The position numbers and the translations under genes are program-made. Below are positions 56,673 to 64,000 of a stretch of 64,000 bases of DNA, in pieces. The notes beneath the pieces were generated by a model. That model was not told the origin of the DNA. It worked only from the letters and a program-made list of their open reading frames with translations, and did not search any database. The first letter of the stretch is position 1. Each line of letters opens with the position of its first letter. This DNA is from Bacillus rubiinfantis (GTDB lineage: Bacteria; Bacillota; Bacilli; Bacillales; Cytobacillaceae): positions 434,001 through 498,000 of the forward strand of contig CCFE01000024.1 of the NCBI GenBank assembly GCA_000752035.1, read 5' to 3'.

Positions 56673-59666
56673 CTATGAACTTATTTGGACAGTACCTTTT
56701 TCCAATCTAAGAATACTTTCTTCTGTAAATAACGGTAAGTAATGTTCATGACATGTAAAAAACAAGATTTGATTTCGCTCCAGCGTATTCAGCAACCCAA
56801 TCATTCGCTTCGCTCTTTCGCTATCAAAATTAACAAAACTATCATCGATAATTATCGGCAGTGGATATTGTTCATACAAGGTTATAGCAAGTGACAATCT
56901 CATCGACACATAGATTTGTTCTGTTGTTGCTTGACTAACTTCATTGGCCGCAAATACTGTCCCATCCTTCCTTTCCACAAGAAATCCGCTCCCAGATGGA
57001 TGCAACAGAAGACGTCGATATCTGCCTTTCGTTAAGAATGCTAGATATTCCTGTGCTTGTTTTAGGACTCGAGGTAAATAAATATTTTTATAGGATTCAA
57101 TGGTTTTCTTCAGAAGGTCTTGTGCATAGCTGTACACAGCCCACTGCTTCACTTCTTCTTCAAATTCATATTTTTTTTGTTTAAACTGATGAAGAATGGT
57201 AGAATAGACTCCTCCTTCTTCAAGTACCTGCATTTCAACTTTGTTTGTCGCTAATTTTTCTTGGAGAGTTTTGATATCCTTTCGCAGGGCATTTATACTT
57301 TGGTCGTATTCTTGACCAGCCTCGTTAGGTATCTGCATTGATAAGTATGCTTCACGCTCTTGTTCGCTTAATATAGAGTACTGTAATTGCGTTCGCAAAC
57401 CGGCTAAGCGCTCTTGCAAAAGTGCTCGCTTCCCTGCTTTTTCCCCTAGTTCATAAAACTGCTGCTCTGTTTTTGCATTCGCTGCTGCTAGCAGCTCTTG
57501 ATAGTCATCCTGCAGCTTATCGAGTTCGAGTTTAGTCTGCTTCCATTCCAATTCCAAATCAGCTAATTGCCGCTTTTTTTCGCGGCAGCTTACTTGCTTT
57601 TCCTGTTCAGATTTCAGCTTCGTACGTAATAAATAAGCTAGTTGTTGGGTGCTGCCTGCTGTTTCTGGCAAGTAGTGCTTCGCTAAAGTCTTGATGCTAT
57701 TTTCAATTATTTCCCGTTCCTTATCGACTGTTTCGAGCCTCTGCAAGAGGTACTGTTTTTCCCTTATAAGCGACTTTGCTTGTTCAATATACTGAAATGC
57801 ATCACGTAGGAAGATGGCTGGCATTTTTTCTGGAATCTTTAACTCTTTACTTAACACCAAAAACTGGTTATGATTTTTCCTAAATTCGTATTCCCATTGT
57901 TCGAACTTCGTAATAACCTTGTCAAATTGTGCTTGCTGATGCGACTTTCTAACCATTACTAGGTTTAACTTTTCTTCGATTTGCTGATTATTCTGTAGTC
58001 GTTCTTCTATATTCTTTATTTCAACAATGTTGGCAGATTGAAGCTTTTGCAGTAAAGTCTGCTCCGTTTCCTTTAACGCTTTAAGCGTTGTAATATCCTT
58101 AATCGCTTTACCCTTTCTGATATTTTCTATAAGGAAAAAGATAACGATAACAATACCTGCTAACCCCAGGATTAATAAGATTACTTGATCAGTAAAAAAG
58201 CCGTATAATGCCAATCCTATAACAAGCGCTTCTGCCATTATATATTGCCATTTTTGTCTTGCATTTGCTGAACTTTCCCTTTTTGCAGCACCTTGATAGA
58301 AGTCAATTTTATCTTTTGTATTTGTTATTTCTGCTTCGATACTTTTCTTATCCTGATTTTCTTGTAGCTGTTGCTCAAGCCTTTCTTTTTCCTGCTCTGG
58401 TAAACATAATTTCTCAAGCTGATGTAATTCCTTTTCCAATTCCTCAAGGGCCTGTTTTTCTTCTTCATACTCAGTTTCTAACTTGGATTTGATTTGCACA
58501 AGATTTTTATTTTTGTCCGATACTGTTTCTACTTGCTTTTTGATATAAATATTTGTGTTGATTTGTAGTATTTCTTGCTCAGGTAATGTTAAATGTAGCT
58601 TTTCACGGATTTGTGATAGTTCCTGTTCATTTTTCAGCAGATTCAATTCCACTTGCTGTTTGTCAAATTGCAGCTGTTCCATAATTGGAACCTGATCAAA
58701 TAGTGTTAATAATTCCGGTTCTCTTTTCAAAAAGGAATAGTCGGGTTTAGCTGCCTCCAGTTCATTCGTAACTGTCTCGATACGATTGCCGATTGTACTA
58801 AGTTTGGCATTACATGGATGGATAAGCTCTTTAAGCTTTTCGAGTCTGTCCACGCCACGTATCGGGAATGATTCGATTTTGCCGAGATTCTCTAATTCAA
58901 TTTCCACTCTTTTTTCCGCTTTTACAATTTCCTCAACTTTTTTCCATTCAAGCCATTTTTCTTTCGTCTTTTGAACTCGTATGAGCGTCTCATTCGTTAA
59001 CTCAATTTCCCGTCGGAGCCGTTCATCGAGTCTAACCATATCCTCATATTGCTTATTACGGGCCGCTGCCTGTTTTAATTCCTTTTGTAAATCATGCAGA
59101 TTTCGTAATTTTTCATTTATGATAGGTTTTTTACCACCTGGTTTGAAACGGCCATCAAGCTCCTTTTGAAGAATGGTTTCTGCTTTTACTAATTTCTCCG
59201 TTCCTAATGCACCAGCTGAGAATAAATATTTTCCTAGTTCCTCGCCCTTCATGTGCTGAATATTTTGCAGTCCATGTAAATTAAATGAAAAAATGGCTTG
59301 AAATAATCCTTTATCTAGATGATCAAGCAATTCACTTAACAGTTCCTCGCCACCCGTTACCCCATTATCCATGATAACCGTAACATCACCTGTGGCTTTT
59401 CCTTTAACACGCTCAATGACAGCATATCCTTGTTGTTCATGATGAATTTTTATTTTTCCACCATATTTTGAATGCTGCTTTGGTTCATAGCGCAGTTCAT
59501 TTTGCTGCTTCGTCGGAAACCCAAATAAGACGCTATGAATAAACGCCATGATGGTCGACTTACCAGCTTCATTCTCCCCAAAAAAAACTTGATAATGAGA
59601 CAGATTTTCAATCATGAGATTTTCTATTTGTCCGAAACCATAAATATGTAATGAAATTATTTTCAA
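56673..59666 (-). CDS. yhaN: SMC/SbcC-like ATPase YhaN with central membrane hairpin
   Basis: 997 residues. Walker A FGENEAGKST (about 29-38) at the N-terminus, two long coiled-coil arms, and the C-terminal half-site with Walker B PIIIDDSFVNFD. In place of a zinc hook or hinge, the middle has two membrane helices (about 475-490 and 494-513), so the tip of the coiled coil is anchored in the membrane. It pairs with the nuclease YhaO, 16 bases upstream, like SbcC with SbcD. Role in DNA repair is inferred from the family. Confidence 0.9.
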   Translation of the reverse strand: MKIISLHIYGFGQIENLMIENLSHYQVFFGENEAGKSTIMAFIHSVLFGFPTKQQNELRYEPKQHSKYGGKIKIHHEQQGYAVIERVKGKATGDVTVIMDNGVTGGEELLSELLDHLDKGLFQAIFSFNLHGLQNIQHMKGEELGKYLFSAGALGTEKLVKAETILQKELDGRFKPGGKKPIINEKLRNLHDLQKELKQAAARNKQYEDMVRLDERLRREIELTNETLIRVQKTKEKWLEWKKVEEIVKAEKRVEIELENLGKIESFPIRGVDRLEKLKELIHPCNAKLSTIGNRIETVTNELEAAKPDYSFLKREPELLTLFDQVPIMEQLQFDKQQVELNLLKNEQELSQIREKLHLTLPEQEILQINTNIYIKKQVETVSDKNKNLVQIKSKLETEYEEEKQALEELEKELHQLEKLCLPEQEKERLEQQLQENQDKKSIEAEITNTKDKIDFYQGAAKRESSANARQKWQYIMAEALVIGLALYGFFTDQVILLILGLAGIVIVIFFLIENIRKGKAIKDITTLKALKETEQTLLQKLQSANIVEIKNIEERLQNNQQIEEKLNLVMVRKSHQQAQFDKVITKFEQWEYEFRKNHNQFLVLSKELKIPEKMPAIFLRDAFQYIEQAKSLIREKQYLLQRLETVDKEREIIENSIKTLAKHYLPETAGSTQQLAYLLRTKLKSEQEKQVSCREKKRQLADLELEWKQTKLELDKLQDDYQELLAAANAKTEQQFYELGEKAGKRALLQERLAGLRTQLQYSILSEQEREAYLSMQIPNEAGQEYDQSINALRKDIKTLQEKLATNKVEMQVLEEGGVYSTILHQFKQKKYEFEEEVKQWAVYSYAQDLLKKTIESYKNIYLPRVLKQAQEYLAFLTKGRYRRLLLHPSGSGFLVERKDGTVFAANEVSQATTEQIYVSMRLSLAITLYEQYPLPIIIDDSFVNFDSERAKRMIGLLNTLERNQILFFTCHEHYLPLFTEESILRLEKGTVQISS

Positions 59667-59682
59667 ACAATCCCGCCTCCTT

Positions 59683-60897
59683 TCATTGCAGCAGTATCTC
59701 TAGCAGGATTTTTTCCGCATGTTCCAACAGCTCTTGCTGTTCTTTCAGTGACAGCTTTGGTGCATATTTCCTTCCAATTGAATGTTCATATAAGGAAGCC
59801 AGGGGCGAGTCATAATCTTCATAATGTTCAATGATGTGAAACAGCTCCTTATAAAAACCAGCTTCCATCCTTAAGTGTTTTTTATCAATTTGCAGTTGTT
59901 CGCGAATTTCCAGTTTTACAACATGAACAAAATTTTCCTCTTCTTGTCCATCATCAGCTAACAACTCTAACAGCTCTTCTTGTACACCCTTCTTATCATG
60001 TTGTGCTAAGTTCAAATTGTTCAAGTGAATGGTTAACAGCGTTCCTGTATTTTGCTTGCGCAAACAATTAATTGTACTTTGACATAATTGGAAAACCTCA
60101 TGAAAAGAGCTGGCAGCTGCGACGTTTATTTCTGCCTCTTCCCATACAATATCAGCCGCCTCGATAAAGTTCATCGTCGTCTCATCATCATGCAGGCAGA
60201 CATGATAGAATCCTTTCATGCCCTGCTCTTTTCGATTTCTCCCCTGGATGTTGCCAGGATAAACGATCATCGGCTGCTTTGCCAAAATCAACCGCTTATG
60301 TATGTGCCCCAGTGCCCAATAATCAAAATCTTTACTTTGTAAATCTTTAACAGAAAACGGCGCATAATTTTCATGTTCATTCCCTGACGTTTCATTACCA
60401 TGAAGAATACCAATGTGAAAATCGGCCCCAGGGACTTTTTGATAGAAGTCAATTTTCCTCTCAAACACATGACGGGTAGGGTAACTGAATCCATATAAAT
60501 GAACCTTTGCCCCATTTTTCGTCAACAGCAGCTTCTTCTCCACTTCACTGCCAAAGACATGGACATTCTGCGGCATTTTCAATTCTACCCATGAACCATT
60601 TAAATGATCATGATTCCCGTGGACAATGTACACAGGAATTTCACATTTCTCAAGCTTTAGCATTTCAGTGCGCAGAAAAGATTGCGCCCTCAAACTGCGG
60701 TCTTCACCATCAAATAAATCCCCTGCTAAGATTACAAAATCCACCTCATGTTCAATAGCCGCCAGCGTGATTTTCTTTAATGCTGTGAACGTACTCTCTT
60801 TAATCCTCGAAAAAATCGCCTCGGGCAATTTCTCTAAACCAACCATCGGGCTGTCCAAATGCAAATCAGCAGCGTGGATAAACGATATTTCTTTCAT
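59683..60897 (-). CDS. yhaO: SbcD/Mre11-like metallophosphoesterase YhaO
   Basis: 404 residues. Calcineurin-like metal sites: HAADLHLDSP, ILAGDLFDGED, YIVHGNHDHL, ILHGNE and LGHIHKR. C-terminal capping region of about 150 residues. Expected to be a DNA nuclease working with the ATPase YhaN, which follows 16 bases later in the same operon. Confidence 0.92.
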   Translation of the reverse strand: MKEISFIHAADLHLDSPMVGLEKLPEAIFSRIKESTFTALKKITLAAIEHEVDFVILAGDLFDGEDRSLRAQSFLRTEMLKLEKCEIPVYIVHGNHDHLNGSWVELKMPQNVHVFGSEVEKKLLLTKNGAKVHLYGFSYPTRHVFERKIDFYQKVPGADFHIGILHGNETSGNEHENYAPFSVKDLQSKDFDYWALGHIHKRLILAKQPMIVYPGNIQGRNRKEQGMKGFYHVCLHDDETTMNFIEAADIVWEEAEINVAAASSFHEVFQLCQSTINCLRKQNTGTLLTIHLNNLNLAQHDKKGVQEELLELLADDGQEEENFVHVVKLEIREQLQIDKKHLRMEAGFYKELFHIIEHYEDYDSPLASLYEHSIGRKYAPKLSLKEQQELLEHAEKILLEILLQ

Positions 60898-60961
60898 AGT
60901 TAATTCCTTTCAAGAACAATTATTCCCTCTATTATAACACGAATATACGTTCTATTAAAAT

Positions 60962-60993
60962 AAAAACAGCCCTGCTTGTCGACAGAGCCGTTA
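60962..60993 (-). terminator. Terminator after yhaP
   Basis: Minus strand AACGGCTCTG and CAGGGCTGTT (G-U pairs) followed by TTTTATTTT. Confidence 0.75.
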
Positions 60994-61004
60994 TCAATTT
61001 TATT

Positions 61005-62258
61005 TTATTCGTTTTTCGTTAATTGCAATGCTTTTTTAATATCTTTGAAGGAGTTGGACTTACCATACATGAGAACACCGCCACGGTAAACGCGAGCTCC
61101 AAAAATCGCTAATAGGGTAATTGTCGCGACCAGTATACCAATTCCAACAAGAGCCTCCCAGATTGGAATGGTTAACATGCCTACGCGCAAAAACATAATC
61201 ATTGGCGTAAAAAACGGGATATACGATGTAATGGTAATAAATGTAGCATCCGGTTTTCCAAGTCCAAACATAGCAATCATAAACCCAGCAACGACTAATA
61301 ACGTCATTGGTGAAATCATTTGCTGCACATCCTCAGTCCGGCTGACAAGTGAACCTAAAAAGGCTGCTAATGTAGCATAAAGAAAATAGCCAAGGATAAA
61401 GAATATCAAGGCATAAACAATCGTCATTACCGGGATGTTACCAAACCCATATACCCCGAAAAATCCCTCTTTCAATGAGTCCATATTCATTGTTAACGAA
61501 TAGTAGCCGACAAGCAAAAACACAGCAAATTGCGTTAAACTTAATAAGCCGATTCCTAGGATTTTAGCAAACATCTGCTTAATTGGCGACACACTTGAAA
61601 TCAATATTTCCATGACCCGTGATGATTTCTCTGTAGCTACTTCCATGGCAATCATACTGGCGTACATAATTACGGCAAAATAAATCATAAACAAGAGAAC
61701 ATAGACAAGGCCGCGAGCTTGATTTAACTCCTCTTCAGTCTTGGCATTTTTCTCGAGGGCCACTTTATCAAATGAGACAGGCTCATACAATTTTTGCAGC
61801 TGTTGCTGGGATAAGTTCATCTTTGTGGCCGCAAGCATCGTCTTTAGCTGCTGCAATCCTGTCTGTAAATCAGTATACAAAGAGGAATCCGCTATACTCA
61901 TCGCTTTATAGACCGCAATTGGCAGCCCTTCATCGTTATAGCTCAGCACAATAAGACTATCAAACTTTTCATTTTCCACTGCCTTTTCGGCTTTCTGCTC
62001 GCTACCTTTATACTTCACTAATTTAATATCTTTATTAATTGCAGACATTTGCTTGTTGAAAGGTTCATAAAGCTGCTTCGTTTGATCAAGAACTGCAACG
62101 TTCTCTTTTCCGCCATCATTGTCAAATACGTTTATAATCTTATTAATATTTGTTAATCCTAAGACAATCACAACTGTTATAACCGTTGTAATAATGAACG
62201 ATTTGCTTTTAAGAATATTTAAATAGGTGTGAAATAGGATAATCCAAAAGTTATTCAT
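61005..62258 (-). CDS. yhaP: ABC-2 type permease YhaP (NatB-like)
   Basis: 417 residues: membrane helix near the N-terminus (about 20-40), a large extracytoplasmic loop (about 45-185), then five or six helices with VATEKSSRVMEILISSVSPIKQMFAKILG, the family signature. Partner of YhaQ; substrate unknown (related to Na+ exporters such as NatAB). ATG 62258 (MNNFWIILF) is preferred to 62291. Overlaps yhaQ by eight bases. Confidence 0.9.
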   Translation of the reverse strand: MNNFWIILFHTYLNILKSKSFIITTVITVVIVLGLTNINKIINVFDNDGGKENVAVLDQTKQLYEPFNKQMSAINKDIKLVKYKGSEQKAEKAVENEKFDSLIVLSYNDEGLPIAVYKAMSIADSSLYTDLQTGLQQLKTMLAATKMNLSQQQLQKLYEPVSFDKVALEKNAKTEEELNQARGLVYVLLFMIYFAVIMYASMIAMEVATEKSSRVMEILISSVSPIKQMFAKILGIGLLSLTQFAVFLLVGYYSLTMNMDSLKEGFFGVYGFGNIPVMTIVYALIFFILGYFLYATLAAFLGSLVSRTEDVQQMISPMTLLVVAGFMIAMFGLGKPDATFITITSYIPFFTPMIMFLRVGMLTIPIWEALVGIGILVATITLLAIFGARVYRGGVLMYGKSNSFKDIKKALQLTKNE

Positions 62259-63150
62259 ACGAAGCACCCACTTTCTCGATAAAGATATCATTTAACGATG
62301 GCTCCTCTAGTGCAAACTTACGAATAAATCCTTTACCGACAATTTCTTGTAAGATGCTTCCCGCAACCTGTTCACCTTCAATTTGCAAAAGAATCCCTTC
62401 CATCGTCGTTTTTGCCTTCACCACCCCAGGAAATTCCTTTAATTCATCAAGTGGACAATCAGCATGAATTAACAGATTCTTTTTCCCAAATGCCCGTTTT
62501 ATTTCTTTCAAGCCACCGTGTACCACCGGCCTTCCTTTATGCATGATACAGAGGTGTTCACACAGTTCTTCCACATGGTGCATTTGATGACTTGAAAACA
62601 CAATCGTTGTTCCGCTTTCTTTTAAACTAATAACAGCATCCTTTAATTGTTCAACATTCACCGGGTCGAGCCCGCTGAATGGCTCATCGAGAATTAATAA
62701 CTTTGGTTTATGTATAACAGCTGCAATAAATTGGATTTTTTGCTGGTTCCCCTTCGAAAGTTCTTCGACTTTTTTATTTTCATATTCTGGAACTTTGAAT
62801 TTCTCCAGCCATCTCTTTAATTCCTTTTGCGCTTCCGCTTTTTGCATTCCACGTAATCTTGCTAAGTAAACAATCTGATCGCGAACCTTAAGCTTCGGGT
62901 AAAGTCCTCTTTCTTCGGGAAGATAGCCAACTAAATGACTCGTGGAATAATTAAGGGGCAGTCCGTTCCAGCTAATTTTCCCTTCACTAGGATCTAATAA
63001 TCCCAGTATCATTCGAAATGTTGTCGTTTTTCCCGCTCCATTTGCCCCTAAGAAACCAAATATTTCACTTTCCGGGATGACCAATGATAAATCGTTAACT
63101 GCGGTAAACTGACCAAACCGTTTTGTAACATGGTCTATAGTTAAACCCAA
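62251..63150 (-). CDS. yhaQ: ABC transporter ATPase YhaQ (NatA-like)
   Basis: 299 residues: Walker A GANGAGKTT (about 34-42), YLPEERGLYPKLKVRDQ, signature LSKGNQQKIQ, Walker B LLILDEPFSGLDPVN, then a C-terminal domain typical of the NatA group. Start: the GTG at 63159 adjoins AAAGGGA too closely; the TTG at 63150 is well spaced from AAAGGGAG and is preferred. Works with YhaP. Confidence 0.9.
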   Translation of the reverse strand: MGLTIDHVTKRFGQFTAVNDLSLVIPESEIFGFLGANGAGKTTTFRMILGLLDPSEGKISWNGLPLNYSTSHLVGYLPEERGLYPKLKVRDQIVYLARLRGMQKAEAQKELKRWLEKFKVPEYENKKVEELSKGNQQKIQFIAAVIHKPKLLILDEPFSGLDPVNVEQLKDAVISLKESGTTIVFSSHQMHHVEELCEHLCIMHKGRPVVHGGLKEIKRAFGKKNLLIHADCPLDELKEFPGVVKAKTTMEGILLQIEGEQVAGSILQEIVGKGFIRKFALEEPSLNDIFIEKVGASYE

Positions 63151-63273
63151 AACATCCACTCCCTTTCCTGTAACGCAAACTCTTCTGTCATATGTTTATT
63201 TTTCTTTTGCACAATTTATAGAATTATGCAAAAATAACCATAAGGAAATCTGTTAAAAAAGGAGACTAGCAAA

Positions 63274-63459
63274 ATGAAAACGTATAAATTGACCGCCTTT
63301 GAAGTAAATGGGGAAAAGCTAATCGACGAATCATTTCAAGCAGAAAGCGATGCTGCTGCAAAAGAAATGGGAGAGAAATTATTAGCAGAAAAAGACTTGT
63401 TGGAAAAAACACATCGCTGCATCTCCCCTAGCGGTAAATTATTACTCTTTCATCCTTAA
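63274..63459 (+). CDS. yhzD: YhzD-like small protein
   Basis: 61 residues: MKTYKLTAFEVNGEKLIDES, a helical Ala/Glu/Lys segment, and THRCISPSGKLLLFHP. Matches the YhzD family of Bacillus in length and position (between yhaQ and yhaR); function unknown. AAAGGAGAC before the ATG. Confidence 0.82.
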   Translation: MKTYKLTAFEVNGEKLIDESFQAESDAAAKEMGEKLLAEKDLLEKTHRCISPSGKLLLFHP

Positions 63460-63477
63460 CTTCCACAAATAATCTAT

Positions 63478-63500
63478 GGCGCATGAAAAAATCATGCGCC
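63478..63500. terminator. Hairpin between yhzD and yhaR
   Basis: GGCGCATGA-AAAAA-TCATGCGCC, perfect 9-bp stem between converging genes; the T-runs are poor, so terminator strength is uncertain. Confidence 0.55.
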
Positions 63501-63510
63501 TGATTCATGA

Positions 63511-64000
63511 TTATTTCCCAGTAAAAACCGGTTTTCTTTTTTCAATAAACGCTTGAATCCCCTCTTGATGATCCCTTGTTTCCCGCATTTTCTGCTGACC
63601 ATGTTTCTCTAATTCTAAAATTTTTAATAACTGTGGACGATTTTTTTCTGCTAGAATCTTCTTGGTTTTGATCATCGCTTGAACAGGACGACTTAACCAA
63701 TCTGAAGTCAGATTATGTACAGCTTCGTCCAGGTTTCCCTCAGCTATTTCTTGTATTAGCCCAATCGAAAGCGCTTCCTCAGGTTTCATCATTTTACCAT
63801 CCCAGATAATTTGCTTGGCCTTTGTTTCGCCTAATCGCTTCTCTAAAAAGAAATGCGCCCCGCCATCTGGAATTAAGCCAATCCCAATAAAGTTCATCGC
63901 CAGCTTGCTGTTTTTGTCAGCAATAATATAATCTGTAGCCAAGGCCAAACTAAAGCCTAAGCCTGCGGCCGCTCCCGTTACCGCACTGATAGTTAGCTTT
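63511..64000 (-). CDS. yhaR: Enoyl-CoA hydratase/isomerase YhaR, 3' part
   Basis: Cut by the window edge: about 163 residues of the C-terminal part. The oxyanion-hole segment (SAVTGAAAGLGFSLAL) and FIGIGLIPDGGAHFFLEKRLG are visible, then FIEKRKPVFTGK at the end. The second catalytic glutamate position of hydratases is not Glu here (IGLIPDGG), more like isomerases of the PaaG type with a catalytic Asp. The ATG at 63948 is internal; the true start lies beyond 64000. Neighbours match B. subtilis yhaR-yhaQ. Confidence 0.87.
   Translation of the reverse strand, partial: KLTISAVTGAAAGLGFSLALATDYIIADKNSKLAMNFIGIGLIPDGGAHFFLEKRLGETKAKQIIWDGKMMKPEEALSIGLIQEIAEGNLDEAVHNLTSDWLSRPVQAMIKTKKILAEKNRPQLLKILELEKHGQQKMRETRDHQEGIQAFIEKRKPVFTGK

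Noticed and set aside
1..64000. tRNA, rRNA, CRISPR arrays, phage or toxin-antitoxin modules
   Set aside because: None recognised on either strand by reading; tRNA detection by eye is not exhaustive.

Overview
This window is chromosomal DNA from a low-GC, spore-forming, naturally competent Bacillaceae. Gene order follows the Bacillus subtilis yit, yis, yhj/yhf, hem/ecs and yha blocks, with an insertion of anaerobic-respiration genes at the left. The species cannot be fixed from sequence alone; a nitrate-respiring or denitrifying Bacillus/Neobacillus-type organism fits best. Nearly all of it is ordinary core genome, so the unusual features stand out.

Layout. 1-0.9 kb: 5' part of clpB with a perfect CtsR operator, then yjzC. 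1-8.6 kb: an anaerobic island with two Fnr paralogues, molybdenum-cofactor genes (mobB, moeA, moaA), the Fe-S repair protein Ric, a NirJ/PqqE-like radical SAM/SPASM protein, and a small YedF-like/YitW-like pair. Three promoters here carry TGTGA-N6-TCACA-type Fnr boxes, two of them exactly at -41.5 from a good -10. 8.7-13.6 kb: yitU, two tiny genes, yitT, yitS, cvfB, yajQ. 13.7-15.2 kb: a membrane-anchored alpha-amylase homologue that has lost all three catalytic residues. 15.5-19.7 kb: yisN, yisL, yisK and the six-gene gerP spore-coat operon behind a SigK-like promoter. 19.75-29.6 kb: addB-addA, with addA split by a 2.5-kb group II intron that carries its own reverse transcriptase/HNH protein. 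29.7-35.9 kb: sipV, yhjE, an LCP protein, yhjD, comK, an IDEAL-domain protein, yhfN, azlCD. 36-43.3 kb: a structured repeat, an enoyl-CoA hydratase, lcfB with a FadR operator, lplJ, yhfI, yhgE. 43.5-47.8 kb: haem synthesis (hemE, hemH, hemY) plus the haem monooxygenase hmoB. 47.8-50.6 kb: ecsABC. 50.7-51.13 kb: an apparently unannotated structured transcript between ecsA and hit. 51.2-55.6 kb: hit, trpP with a TRAP site, hpr, yhaI, a YjcZ peptide, prsA, yhaL. 55.7-64 kb: yhaM, yhaN, yhaO, yhaP, yhaQ, yhzD and the 3' part of yhaR.

How genes work together. The left island is one low-oxygen response: Fnr sensors, cofactor synthesis for molybdoenzymes such as nitrate reductase (structural genes not in the window), and Fe-S assembly or repair under nitrosative stress. 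AddAB is the RecBCD-like end-processing nuclease, here dependent on RNA splicing; YhaN/YhaO form a second SMC-like ATPase/nuclease pair. EcsAB, SipV, PrsA and Hpr belong to protein secretion and its control.

Most notable observations: (1) a candidate structured RNA between ecsA and hit, with its own promoter, an 11-bp pairing of its ends, three repeated hairpins and a terminator; (2) addA interrupted in phase 0 inside a helicase motif by an intron with matching EBS1/EBS2 and IBS1/IBS2; (3) a dead GH13 amylase; (4) duplicated Fnr with a local regulon; (5) a structured dispersed repeat with a second, internally deleted copy.
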